A stretch of DNA of 64,000 nucleotides from Macrotrachela quadricornifera (taxonomy: Eukaryota > Rotifera > Eurotatoria > Philodinida > Philodinidae). Position numbers and translations under genes: made by a program. Shown piece after piece: positions 36,701-48,220 of this stretch (position 1 is the first letter of the stretch; every line of letters starts with the position of its first letter). The DNA is taken from NCBI GenBank assembly GCA_022393335.1, contig JAJEKB010020889.1, forward strand, positions 413,195-477,194, given 5' to 3'. A model generated the notes under the pieces. It did not search any database, was not told the origin of the DNA, and saw nothing but the letters and a program-made list of their open reading frames with translations.

Positions 36701-38970
36701 TATTATTATTCTCAGATATATTCAAAGAAAATTTAAAAATAGTTCAGCTCAGGATTATCTATGCTTAAGGGCCTCCCCCCTTAGAAAAATGGCTTTTTTC
36801 GAGAATAAATCAATATTGAATTTTTAGTATAGGAAGATGCGCCGAAATTCCCTCTTCCAGAATATGTATGGTTTTTTGAGAAATGGCTAGGTTTCAAAAG
36901 ACTTATCGTAAAACATTTCCACCCTACTACCCTGTTTTCCTAGAAATTTTTATGGCTTTCAGGTTTTGAAAAACTGCTTATTGTTCCATATAACCGCATT
37001 GCGTATAACATTTTTTTATATTAAGTATGATAGATGGCGTTAGCTTATTCACTTGTTGCGCGCTTTCAAAAAGGCCGTTGACATATATTCAAAATATACC
37101 ATATAAACATGTTCTTTTTGGGATTTGGCTGTAAAAATTCATTTCTAAAACTTCTTTTGCGTTTTTCTCAAAATCAATTTTTTCGAGTATACAGTTTACG
37201 CGGGCACGCCTTTCTTAACAGCAACTCAATAGAAAAGGGATATTTTTTTTATTATATAGAGGATAGGCGTAGCTAGATCCTAATAGAGTCCGTTTTTTGG
37301 ATTTCTCTTCTATTGAATAAAAAACTTAGACATTTCATTGTTATTACCGCTTTGAATTTGAAGATTTTTCGAAAAAGTACTTTTAAAAATCAAACAAAGG
37401 ATTATTTAAAAATCGGACTCTATTAGGGTCTGGCCCTAAGGACACCCTCAAAGTTAATTACTATGCCGACATGATTAGCCAATACTCCTATATCGAAAAC
37501 CTTGCCCGCGTGGTGGGTGCTTTTGGTCAATAAATTGACTGTAACTCATTCGTTTCTCAGAGTTTTTCGGAGATATTTTAATCAGTCTTCCCTAGTCAAG
37601 ACCAACATTCTCTGAAATTTTCGTCGAAATCGGATGAGAAATGACAAAGTTGGTTTCTGAAGGAACCCCCCTTTAAAAAAAATTCATTATTCTTCATAAG
37701 TATAATTCAAAAAATCGAACACATGAAAAACCTTGTTATGAATGAAGATAAAAATTTCATGACTAGTATAAGATTAAAAATAAACTATAGTTTTTTTCAA
37801 CTATAGTCATTTACATTGATGCATATCGAACACATAATGTTTTATTTCGAAAGTTATCTTTCGCATTAATATCTCCTTATATATTTTCATAAAATTTTAT
37901 ATTATTTTTTTTCATTCTGCTGAATTTTACTTGTGGCATCGAAAAAGTTTTTAGAAGTATTTTTTAAACAATTTTTGCGGACGCTTACGAAAATATGCAA
38001 CGTACAAATGAAACGACTTAAAAATATAGAACAGCATGAACAAGAGTTTATCGCTTGCTATCTCATAAACAAAATATTACCAACATAACACATCATCATT
38101 ATATTGAAAGACCCTGCATTCAATTTCTTCCGAGAGGACGACCTAGTACGCGCATGATAAACTTCTATAGTGATCCTACTATCTTTCTTGATAAACTTAT
38201 ACTATTCGTAAATCAGGATGCAAATCAATTAACTTCAACTACATCTGCTACTGATCGCCTTCCCCTGCCATAATCTATTCAACACTAAAATTTTCCACCA
38301 CGTCTTACTTCTATCGTAAATTTTTCTTTTTGTTTGTGCTCAAAATAAGTTCATTTTATGTAATAGTCGTACGTACTAGAAAATGTGTAATGGTTATTTA
38401 GTGGTCAGGACCAAATCAGATCAATCCACTCTAATGTAGCTCTTTATAAACAAATAAATGCAATGGACAAGATAACGATAACAAACAGAGAAAGAATGAC
38501 AAAGAAGCAAGATGAGCAGAACAAAAATCGAATTCGAAGCAGTGATGACGATGTTGGACGTGCACCGCTGCTCTTCTCTTGTTTATTTTTCCGATACCGT
38601 ATCTTGACATCGAAGGCACCGTGCCCAGGGAAGGAATCGAACCTTCCGATATCTGACTGAAATCAGACACAGAAAAATTTTATATTATTTATAACTTATA
38701 ATCATTGAAAAAAATGTCTCTGTAAATATACCTTTTGAAAGAATAAGTTTATCTGTCTTTTTATAATCCTGATCCTTATTCTCTTGATAGTGTATTATTT
38801 TTGAAAAAGTTGTACTAAATTGTGATAAATGAGATTTCGAATATTATCTAGTTATATTGAACTACCACAGATGAACCGTTGACTCGTTTTTTTTCTAAAC
38901 TATTTGAAAGTGTACGTTTCGAAATATGGTAACAGTTAGATACAAGGAGCGCTCGTCTAAAGACTCGCTC
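36701..38970. other. gene-free stretch
   Basis: No gene was found. Around 37280 and 37405 'CTAATAGAGTCCG' and 'CGGACTCTATTAG' form a loose inverted pair. A tRNA-like T-arm at about 38622-38644 is discussed under the rejected items. Confidence 0.4.
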
Positions 38971-38972
38971 AG

Positions 38973-39532
38973 CTCTTTCTCGTAGAAATCGTGTTTCTAA
39001 ACTACCGTCAAGCTATTCATTTATAAAATTGAAAACACTGAAGTCAGATTCAAGTTTTTGGATATTAACTGCCTTTGACCAAACCTCATAAAAACAAATA
39101 TTTTTTTGTTAAAAGCTTCTCGTTTATTTAAAAAATTGAGCTGCAAAAAATTTTTAGAAAACAGGCTTCAGCTTCGGATTCCTCGACTCCGATTACCCTT
39201 TGGTCAACCCTTATAAAAATTTTATTTTGTAATAAAAGCGGTTCTTTGTGTAAAAAAACGATCCTTAAATAAATTTTGGAAAACTAACCTCAGATTCGGA
39301 TTCCTCGACCTCGATTACTCTTCGGTCCACCCTTATAAAAAAAAGTGATCCTTTGTGTAAAACAATGGATCCGAAAAAAATTTTGAAAAGCTATCATCAG
39401 TTTCGAGTTCCTCGACCCCGATTATCCTTTAGTTAAGTTTTCTAGAAAATATTAAGAAAACGGTTTTTTGACCTCGTGCGGACAGACAAACAAACAATTT
39501 CTTTTTCCAAGACTCTTCTCTACGAGAAAGAG
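38973..39532. repeat. repeat of ~107-122-bp diverged tandem units with inverted ends
   Basis: The 14-bp ends CTCTTTCTCGTAGA (38973-38986) and TCTACGAGAAAGAG (39519-39532) bracket at least three diverged units. These are marked by CTCGACTCCGATTACCCTTT (39182), a similar block at 39304 and another at 39411. The 3' part has a GACAGACAAACAAACA tract. Noncoding. Confidence 0.6.
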
Positions 39533-40199
39533 AATTAAACATCAAATGAACGGTATGATGTTAATAGTTTAACTGAATTGGTTAAAACCGCGACTTTCGA
39601 AAGTTACAGTAGGAGACAATTCCAAAATATTAAATTGATCATTAGACATCCACGTTTTATTAAAATTTCAGAAAACCAAAACTACCTCATTGAGATTTAC
39701 AACGATTTAGTGAGGAGTATTTTGAATCAGCCGAGCTAATTATGAATGATCGAGATCTCAGAGGATTTTTTCGCAAAATTCCGACAAGTTGTATTTCAAG
39801 GAGTTGTTTAGTGAAGGTCGTATCTCATATCGCAGTTAGTGGCGTAACCAGAAAAAAATTACAGAGGGGGCAATGCCCCATCAAGCGTTGTACATACTGA
39901 ACGAAAAATTTTTTCATGGGATTGGAAGTGTTGAAAGTTGACCAAAATCCGTAAAATCTTACGAAAGTTTTTTACAATCTATTTGGAGAGAAGAGTATTG
40001 TCCACGAAATTCACGAGTTCCTCAGAGCTTTTATTGGCGAAATCGGTCACACTGTGGACTATTATTAAAATTGAAGGGTTTCAAATACGAAAATCCCTTT
40101 GCAAGAAATTGACAAAAAATATCACAGTTGGAGATGTACAAACTCATTAACCCGTTCGCGGTGATAAGATCCATCGTTGGGTCTCACTATATTTTAAAG

Positions 40200-40770
40200 C
40201 TGACAGATGACCCGGAATAAATGGTCGCACGTGATATTTCATATCTTAATGTCTAAAAATGTTTTATTAGAAAAAAAAACTACATACCATAAGATGCAGT
40301 GTAAAGAGCTCTACAATCATCATAGAAAAGCTTGTTTGAATTGTGTAGTTTTTGTTTTAAAAAAAAAACATAGTTTTGTGCGATCAATATTCGCAACCTC
40401 CAAGCCTGTAGTCAGGAATTTTCTAAGCGGGGAGGGGCGACTTCGTAATGGAGGCCCACCATGGCAAAAAGCACTTTTCGCAGACGCAAAAATTTTACTG
40501 GCCGTGCTCTCCTCTAGGAAATTTTTGTCCCAAGGGGAGAGCTGGACCCCTCGGGCCCCCATCGACTACGGCCCTGACAACCTCAAAAATTGGTCGCACA
40601 AAGTTTTACTTTTTTATGAAAACAAAAAGTACACTATTGAAAAAAGCTTGATTATGTAGATTGTAGAGCTTATCCCGCTGCATCCTTTAGTATACGTTAT
40701 TTTCTAGTAAAACGTATTTAAACATTAAAATATGAGATATGAAGTGCAGCGATCTACCCTGAGTCATACA
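40200..40770. mobile_element. foldback element nested in the 39.8-kb hAT-like element
   Basis: The left arm (about 40202-40390) and right arm (about 40585-40770) are inverted, including 'AAGATGCAGTGTAAAGAGCT' against its mirrored copy near 40690, and 'TTGTGCGATCAATATT' against 'AAAAATTGGTCGCACAA'. The loop is occupied by a separate 176-bp insertion. It carries the dispersed core in both arms. The upstream TTAACCCGTTCGCGGTG at 40149 resembles the terminus of the 16.4-kb MITE and may be the true outer end. Confidence 0.65.
40401..40576. mobile_element. 176-bp hAT MITE (third nesting level)
   Basis: The ends CAAGCCTGTAGTC and, from the right inward, CAGGGCCGTAGTC agree at 10 of 13 positions. 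The flanks are GCAACCTC (40393-40400) and ACAACCTC (40577-40584), an 8-bp duplication with one mismatch. It is GC-rich compared with its host, a visible composition break. Confidence 0.7.
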
Positions 40771-41059
40771 TTACTTTCTAAGAAAATCAAATCACCTCCA
40801 ATGGATTAATTACCGACCTAGAACTGTCAGAAATATAGGTTTTTTGAATCTAAAAATCTTGGAAATTTTGAAAATACCTAAAATATCAGTTTTGAAAAGT
40901 TGATAAAATTACTGTCCGAATATTCATTAAAAATATCAAGGTTTCGAAAGTCTCAAATTTAATCTTCCTTGAAACTTCACTGTTTTGACAGAATCAAAGA
41001 TTTTAAGCAGATTCCAGTTTTAGTCTGACAAACTCTCAGAAGTCGATTCTACACATATA

Positions 41060-41311
41060 CAGCGTGGCTCAAAGGTAACCAGGCGTAAAGGATATCTTAT
41101 GATAACAGGTAATAAATTGTTCATGATACTTTTCATACTTTTTACTTGTGTAGAAACCTAAAACTTTAGGTGAATAAAGATCTTGATTAGATATGTATAT
41201 GATAAATATTCTAGCTCTCTACACAAACAAAAAGTATGAAAAGTATCATGGTCAATTCATCATCTGTTATTAAAGGCTATCCTTTATGCCGGGTTACTTT
41301 TGAGCCTTTCG
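41060..41311. mobile_element. 252-bp TA-flanked MITE nested in the hAT-like element
   Basis: Beyond TA on each side, the ends converge on GGCTCAAAGGTAACC (left) and GGCTCAAAAGTAACC (right, read inward). They extend through 'GTAAAGGATATC/GATAGCCTTTA' and 'AAGTATGAAAAGTATCATG'. This is a Tc1/mariner-type layout. No coding sequence. Confidence 0.72.
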
Positions 41312-42338
41312 TATATTTCCAATGTTTTGACGCCAAAGGCGGCTACACTCATAACAATTGTTTTAAAAAGTTTTTATCTGCTGTGCGCGTAAAACTAGAT
41401 GTTCTCTAAGGTCACAAACATACTATCTCGCGGTGGATAAATAGAAAAGTCCGTCCTGTTTCAATGAAAAATTTACAACGGGGGCAAAACTATTTGCAGA
41501 GGGGTCATTACACCCTCGTGCATCCCCGATAGTTACGCCACTAATGTGAAGGCATGCAAACAACATGCCTGTAACAAGGCTTCTAAACAATTCGTTAGGT
41601 ATGGTAATATCTAAGTGAGTCAAAGAAAAATACTCCGTAAAGAATAAAGCGCGGAAAAAACCTGCCATTCCATAGAAAGGGAAGAAACAGAAAAGAGACA
41701 ATACCCATGATAGTATAACAGAATGAAAAGTATATATGACGTAACGAGAGGAGAAATATCAAAGCATCGAGAAGAGAATACACGAAAGTGATAGATGATA
41801 ACACCTGATTCTAATATTGTCTAACAGTTGACAAATCCGACATACTATTTTACATAAATTATTTTCATCTACCGGTATTTAATGATTTGTTTTGTAGTCG
41901 TGACAATTATTCATATACTACACTCCATTATTTATTTAAATACGCAGTTAAATACTTTGATCCTTTGTCTGAATTGTGGTTAAGGAGAATATACATTACT
42001 GTGAACATTAGCACACTTATGAACGCAAGTTTAAATGAATGTAGACGAATATCTGTATATTGGATTCTTCCAGCTCTGCGATTGATTCTAAATAATTTAG
42101 AATGGTTTTGTATTTGAGAAATAACAACTTCTTTCACATTTCACACTATACGTTTGTCTATTTAATCAGTGCTAAACAGCAACAGTGGATATGCGTATGG
42201 CATATGTAACATAAGTAGTGAATATTAAAAAAAAATATTCACCTTCAGAAAAAATTTACAGGGGGAGCAAAACCATTTACAGGGGGGGGCATTGCACCCC
42301 CGTGCTCCCTCCCCCCTCCCCCGGTGGTTACGCCACTA

Positions 42339-43399
42339 ATCGCAGTAATAATTAAGAGATATATGAAAGCATGGATTTAACTGCTTTTGAAAACTGTGGT
42401 TTGTGTATAATGTGATGAGCAAAAATTTCGATTAACAATAAATTTGTGACTGACACTGAATTGCCTTAATAGATAACTGTGATAGATTAAAAAATCCTGA
42501 ATGACTTCCGTTTTACTTGAACTTTTTTCGGTGGTATAGAATCTTTTATATAAACATAGAATTTCATGTAGAATATCAGTTATTTTTTTCTATAAATTTT
42601 ATCTGTACAAAACACAATTTTTATCTGAAAAGTATCATTTTGTGAATACAACAGGAGTTTTAATAGGTTGAACTTATTTAGAAAAAAAGACAATAATTTC
42701 ATCATATCTCTCGTATTCAGTTAAAGCTTTGTTTATTTCTATTAAACTAAAAAATAATTGAAAAATACGAATCAAGATTTCCTTGAATTTTAAATTAATT
42801 TAATTTAAATTATTTATTTTAGTTTACAATTATCAAATGATACAATAAAATCATCAGGTAAGATTAACATTCGATTCTTTTAATTAAATTTAACAATCGT
42901 ATTAATGCAAAAATTGTTTATGAAAACAATCAGAACACTAAAGATGTTGCGAATATTATTGTTTGATATCAACATTGAAAGATCCCTTTCCTCTTAAAAA
43001 AATGCAATTTTTTAAGAAAAGATCGAAGTGAAGTTTTTATCATAGGAAAATGAGCCAAATTTTTCTCTGTCAAAATGTAATATACGGAGAAGTTCGTGGT
43101 AATTTTCCTATTGACATATTTTTGCAATTACTTAAGTAATATCAAAAAATATATAATCATTGTAAGAAAAGTATATCAAATTGTACTTATTATGTAAAAA
43201 CAAAGACTTTAGCTCAAGACGTAACTAAGCCAACAAAGAAAGTTTGTCACATGCACTTTTGATTTCAAAAAAAAATAACGGATGAGATATTTCAAGTGGT
43301 CATATTTTGCATTTCAGTTTTTCATCAATTAACACATCGTATTAAAAACAAAATATGCTATAAGATGCACTATGAAAGGCTTTACAGTTGACACAAGAT
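42339..43399. other. gene-free stretch
   Basis: Mostly unstructured. Near 43300-43390 there is a partial copy of the dispersed core (AAGATGCACTATGAAAGGCT). Confidence 0.4.
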
Positions 43400-43660
43400 C
43401 GTATTTCCGGGGTTGCTGGAAATGATCGAAATCGAAAACATTGAAAAGGTAAATGTCGAAAAGCAGGATGTTGAAATGGAAAATGGCGTGGAAGGAAAAT
43501 ATCGAAAGGAAATTGTCGAAAAGGAAAATGTCGAATATGATAATAAATTTTCTTTGGCATACAACGAGGGTGAGGGTGTTGGTGGCTGAGGGTGTGAGGG
43601 TGAGGGTGTGTGACCAGTCTTCACCTCCACCCTCACCCGCACCTTCAAGCCACCCAAACC
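43400..43660. repeat. short-period repeats and GGTGAGGGTGT tract
   Basis: 43420-43540 is a run of ~15-bp variants of 'TGTCGAAAAGGAAAA'. 43566-43610 is a GAGGGTGTGAGGGTGAGGGT tract, followed directly by its C-rich inverse (CACCCTCACCCGCACC), which makes a G-rich hairpin. Confidence 0.55.
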
Positions 43661-43689
43661 ATAAAAAGTTCTAGACCTTCGCTAGAACC

Positions 43690-44510
43690 TTTTATAGTTC
43701 CTTATGACATCTTTTTGTTCAGAGAGATATAGGTACCTTCATATAATAGTAGATGACCAGCCAGTGGCATCTTCAAATAATAGAAGATGTGGGCCTAAGA
43801 GTGTCTCCATATAACAGGAGATAAGGACCTATGGGGTATGTCTAAATAATAGGGCATGAGGACCTAAATGTGTCTTCGTATAAGAGGAGATGAGGACCTA
43901 AATGTGTCTTCGTATAAGAGGAGATGAGGACCTAGCAATATCATCAAATAATAGGATATGAGAATCTAAGGGCATCTCCATGTAATAGGAAATAAGGACC
44001 NNNNNNNNNNGGATATGAGAATCTAAGGGCATCTCCATGTAATAGGAAATAAGGACCCAAGGTTATCTTCAAATAGTACAACAGGAGGGCCTAACGATAC
44101 CTTGGTATAATAGGAGATGAGGACCCAAGGGTATCTTCACACAATAAGACATAAGAGGGTAAAGGTGTTTTTGTATAATAGAAGATAAGGACCTCAGGGT
44201 GTCTTCAAATAATAGGACGTGAGGGCGTATGGATGCCTTCATATAATAGGAGATGAGAACACAAAGTTATCTTCATACAATAGGAGTTCAGGGCCTAAAT
44301 GTATCTTTGCACAATGAGAGAGAGGATCTAATGGTATGTTCAAATGATAGGGCATGAAGGTCTTCGGGTGCCTTCGTAATATAGGACATGGAAATCCAAG
44401 GATATTTTCATATAAAAGGAGTTGAGGATGTCAGGATAATTTCATAGAATGAGAGACCATGATTCAAGAGTATCTTGAAATAATAGGAAATGAAGACGCA
44501 AGGGTGTCTT
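43690..44510. repeat. 34-bp minisatellite
   Basis: About two dozen diverged units follow the pattern 'GAGGACCTAAGGGTGTCTTC' plus 'ATATAATAGGAGAT'. Two adjacent units near 43863-43930 are identical with period 34. The array runs up to the exon of the GTPase gene and contains the assembly gap. Confidence 0.75.
44001..44010. other. assembly gap (10 N) flanked by an identical 47-mer
   Basis: The 47 bases before the gap (43954-44000) and the 47 after it (44011-44057) are the same sequence, starting GGATATGAGAATCTAAGGGC. This is what an unmerged contig overlap within a tandem array looks like. Confidence 0.9.
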
Positions 44511-44650
44511 CGCTCGCGCTCATGAACGTGAGCGTGCGCTGTGCACCCCTACCCAGACTTTCGCATTTTCGTAAAATCGTGGTGAAGAACAGTTGCTTCG
44601 GAGAAATTTTTTCGTGAGAAATGTTCTAGGTTAAGAATGCTTTTTTATAG

Positions 44651-45432
44651 GTCGTGAACAAAATACTAATGCATTACGGGACGAAATACTTCCATACCAC
44701 GAAGAACATTCTACTGCATTACGGGACGAAATACGTCAATACCACGAAAAACATTCTACTGCATTGCAGGAGGAAATGCGTCAGTATCGTGAACAACACA
44801 GCGAACTTCTCAAAAGCTTCAATACGCTGCTCGAAGAATTAAAAGACAAAAAACTAAAATCATTTGACGATCTCGCAAAGCGAGATAACGAAAGTAAAAC
44901 AGTTCTTATAGACTTGGCACAACAGACTCCATCTCAACATATGACTGGCAGAAATATTGGGCTGTTTGGAAGTACATCCACCGGCAAATCCACTCTGCTT
45001 AATAGTTTACTTGGACGGGATGTGGCTACTACAGGTGTCGGTGAAACGACAACAGAAATCGCACGTTATCTAGGTAAAAGCTACGCATTGTGGGATGTTC
45101 CCGGTCGAAATGATGAGATCAATTATCTCACCATGGAATATATTGCATTCTTCAAGGGTCTAACAAAACGAATGATTGTTATTCAATCAACAGTCAAAGA
45201 AAGTTCAAGTATAATGAAACTATTAGACGAAATAAACTTGCAATATGACATTGTCTTCAACAAATTCGATATGGTAAAGAAAGCAGACCGAGCCTCTCTC
45301 AAGCAACAGATTCAACGTGAAATTAAAACTCTCGACTTGAAAAGCGTCAATCGTGTATTTTTTATTAGTTCGAAATTCATCGACATGTTTCCTGATTGGC
45401 TGACTATGGTGGACTATCTTACAGATTTCTGA
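44651..45432 (+). CDS. P-loop GTPase with N-terminal coiled-coil repeats, 3' exon
   Basis: The frame opens after a T-rich acceptor (TTTTTTATAG ending 44650), so this is probably the last exon. The first usable internal ATG is 44776. Three 15-residue repeats (ALRDEIRQYHEKHST type, 45 bp each) form a coiled coil, then comes a G domain. G1 is GSTSTGKST (about 44968-44994), a Thr pair follows in GETTTEIA, G3 is WDVPG, G4 is NKFD (about 45259) and a G5-like SSK follows (about 45373). The domain is compact and ends soon after G5. It resembles bdelloid IRG/AIG-like GTPases, probably membrane- or stress-associated, but the clade is inference. The upstream exon(s) are not found; the minisatellite and gap occupy that place. 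No lesion is seen in the exon. Confidence 0.65.
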
Positions 45433-46529
45433 CCATTTACAAAAGGTCAGATCGTATTTAAAACTTCGATGATACATTTGATTGTGTCACTCATAATTAT
45501 TTTTTCTTTAAATAAAAGCGCACGTAGCTCTTTCGTCTAAATATATATGCTGCAGAGATGCTCAAACGATGCAATTCTTACAATTTATCTTACTATACAC
45601 TTTGATCTTACGAGAGAACATCATTAAGTGAAGCTCCGCTTCTGACGTGATATTTTGTCCACATTTAAGCCTTAATGAGACTAGAAAAGCACGAAAAAAT
45701 TTGGATTCCTATCGTTTCTTTATTGAGATATGAAGTTCACATCTTCTCTGGCAGTGTTGTTCCAGATATTGCAATAAGACGCAATGCCGATTTTTGTACA
45801 ATGATATGAAACACATACTTACAGTTGTTTTAATGCGGACTGCATATCACACTGATCACATGAAAAATACTTTGAGGTTCTAGTGAAGATTTCGAAGGTC
45901 AACTCTATACTTTTCACAAGTTCCTGCATATGCAGAACAGCTCATTGAGTATATGCTGAAATCCTTATTTATAATGAACAAAAATGAATACTAACATAAA
46001 ATGAACCTAACAGTGAAGGTGTTTCTGATATCTCCCAGAAAAATGCAATCTGTTAGCATCAACTGAAAGTTCCCAGTGTCCAACTAACAAGGTTAAGATA
46101 CAGGCTGCCTTTGACTTGTCTTAAGGGAGATATTCAATTTTTATGGCAGTCATTTTTTGTGTATATAGCAACATTACGATTATTTTGTATCAAGTTTTCA
46201 TAGAATCAACGGAGTATTTTAATTATAGGCTTCGAGAATCTTTTTAAAGCATACCAGAAACAGTAAGATGACATAAGTTCTAGCCTTTTCTGGAGTTTGA
46301 ATAATATCAGTATAGATAAATATCAGATAACAGCTATCGAAAGATTCGCTCTATCTATAGTTCGTATTTTATTCGAAATGGAAAAAAAATCGGCTATAGA
46401 ACACACTATTGTAAGTAATAAATATACTATAAATGTAAATGTACATGGGTCACTACAAAAGTTTTTTCATCCGGCTCTTCTAAAGGCCTCAATTTGCATT
46501 CAAGTATTCCGTCATAATGCTTAGACATA
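45433..46529. other. gene-free stretch
   Basis: No gene was recognised. At about 46442 a mariner-like terminus (ATGGGTCACTACAAAAGTTT) matches the end of the 53.9-kb element, probably a solo remnant. Confidence 0.45.
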
Positions 46530-46740
46530 CCCAGGTCTATCAAAACGGTATCGTTTGCGAATCGAAAACGAACCGTAAAAGTCATCAAAACGGGATCTTT
46601 ACGGTAGTATACCGGATCGATTCGGGCCATTTTCGGTCCGTTTGAACCCGTATTTCCTGGCACAGAAATACGCACCGTATTGTATCCGTATGGTAAACGC
46701 ACCATATTTGGTCGTTTTCTCTCCGTTTACGGATAAAATT
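46530..46740. repeat. GC-rich repeat island (CGGTA/ACCGTA words)
   Basis: Overlapping words such as AAAACGGTATCGTTT, ACGGTAGTATACCGG, TTTACGG and TCGGTCCG in an AT-rich setting. The minus-strand 92-aa ORF here is compositional. Confidence 0.5.
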
Positions 46741-47268
46741 CGAATTTTAAGGTAAGATTCAAGTATGATCATACTATGAAATTGTGCCAGATCTTCTATT
46801 ATTCATGCAAGATTTTATTGGAACTTCAAATATAGTTTTTCATCGATCTCAACGCTCTGTTCTAGTTTGTGATATTTTCCTTTCCTAATCAACCGTTCTT
46901 CATAATTTTCTTTGATTTTCCATGATTTTTTATCAAACACCAACACATCTGTGAACCTGATTCATACTTACCATTATGACGATGTTAGCAAAATCATATC
47001 TAAATAAAAACAATAAAAATTTAATTTATAAAATTTATACTTACATATACCACGATATTATTAAAATATCTAAATAAAAGTAAAAAAAAGATTTTATATG
47101 TTAAACTTATAGTTGCCTATTCGACGGTAAAACTGAAATATCTAAAAAGAAAATAAATTTCGTATATAAAGTTCTATTTATCTATTTGAGAATATTATAA
47201 TAATATTTAAATAAAAAAAATAAAAATCTAATTAAAATATTCAGACTTACCACATTATGGTATTATTG

Positions 47269-48220
47269 ATATATCGGGTGCGGCATAAATAATGATACCG
47301 TCAGTACTTGGATAATATCTCTGCCAATTTTTATCGTAAAGATTTGACATTTGTCTCAAAAGATTCTCCATTCAATTCTCTACAAAGCCATATGTACAAT
47401 GAATGCGCAGCATGTAACTGTGAAACCACAGGTAGTCAGTACTGTTATGCTCCGAAAACAATCACTTTTCAATACATGTTTTCAAAAAGTTAATTGTATC
47501 TCTGCTGCTGTCTTATTAGACTCGAGGCTACTCTACTGTCAGTTTTCCCATGCTTGCGGGCGTCGTCTTTCTCATAGTAATCGAAACAACTGGTTAAGAT
47601 AAGACAGTGAGATTTTAAGAGCAGGTTTCGTTGAAAAAAAATGTATCATGAACCATCGGTCTTTTTTTCGCGCCATATACACGGATAACGAAGATGTGTA
47701 CCATGTTTACATCGACGAAGGGTGATGGAGAAAACAGATTCTCGTCACCTCGGTAAAAAAACTGGCGGAATTTAGCAATAGACATATTATATTTTGGTCT
47801 AACTAGACATTTTTGACAGTGAATCCCATTAGCAGTATGCCAATAATAGGACATGAGGAAAAAGAGAACAGGTTTTGACTCCAAAGAATTTCAATGAAAA
47901 ACTTTTCAACTATGCCTCAAAAGGTAGAGCATTGAAAATACTACAGAATGGCATACTCAGCCCTCTTCTATCTAGTCAAAGAGTGCTGAAGAATTTTTTA
48001 AAATCAAAATATTAGTTTGGAAAGCGACTGTTTTTGAGGTATAGTGGTATTGATCTCCTTTGGTTTTGTGACTACATGTTATACATATTTTGCTCATACG
48101 GTTTTATAGAAAATTGAACGGAGAATCTTTCGAGACAAAGGTCAAATCGCTACGATGAAAATTGGCAGAAATATTATTCAAGTACTGACAGTATCATTAT
48201 TTATGCCGCACCCGATATAT
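47269..48220. mobile_element. 952-bp TIR element, ATATATCGGGTGCGGC ends
   Basis: The left end ATATATCGGGTGCGGCATAA and the right end read inward are identical. The arms of about 130 bp match through GCCAATTTTTATCGTAAAGA and 'AAAGATTCTCC'. ORFs inside (for example minus 47615-47884, with IRVYGAKKRP) might be transposase remnants, but no catalytic motif can be shown. The TA-rich termini suit Tc1/mariner. Confidence 0.72.

Larger units (their letters stand above)
39837..42338. mobile_element. hAT-like element, 2,502 bp, with nested insertions
   Basis: The ends TAGTGGCGTAACCA (left) and TGGTTACGCCACTA (right) are inverted. They are flanked by perfect 8-bp duplications ATCGCAGT at 39829-39836 and 42339-42346. 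No transposase is present. A second copy of the right terminus (about 41465-41553, ending GTTACGCCACTA) lies inside, so the element has one left and two right ends. The interior also holds a foldback, a 176-bp hAT MITE and a mariner-type MITE. Confidence 0.88.

Noticed and set aside
38610..38670. tRNA-like T-arm on the minus strand (GAAGGTTCGATTCCTTC followed by CCTGGGCA)
   Set aside because: The B-box is perfect, but no A-box, D-arm or matching 5' acceptor strand exists within the right distance, and the anticodon loop would have 6 or 8 bases. At most it is a tRNA-derived fragment.
41423..42137. several 70-90-aa ORFs on both strands
   Set aside because: They lie inside a hAT-like element, overlap each other in opposite strands and have no domain.
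43566..43610. GAGGGTGTGAGGGTGAGGGT tract considered as telomere-like repeat
   Set aside because: It is short and irregular and does not match the TGTGGG repeat I recall for bdelloid telomeres; it is followed at once by its own inverse, so it is an internal G-rich hairpin.
46427..46705. 92-aa minus ORF that reads like a plausible protein (DGILECKLRPLEEPDEKTF)
   Set aside because: It spans a GC-rich repeat island and a mariner-type terminus, and no homologous domain or splice context supports it.
47308..47884. ORFs on both strands inside the 47.3-48.2-kb element
   Set aside because: They could be transposase remnants, but no catalytic D/E pattern or known block could be pointed to.
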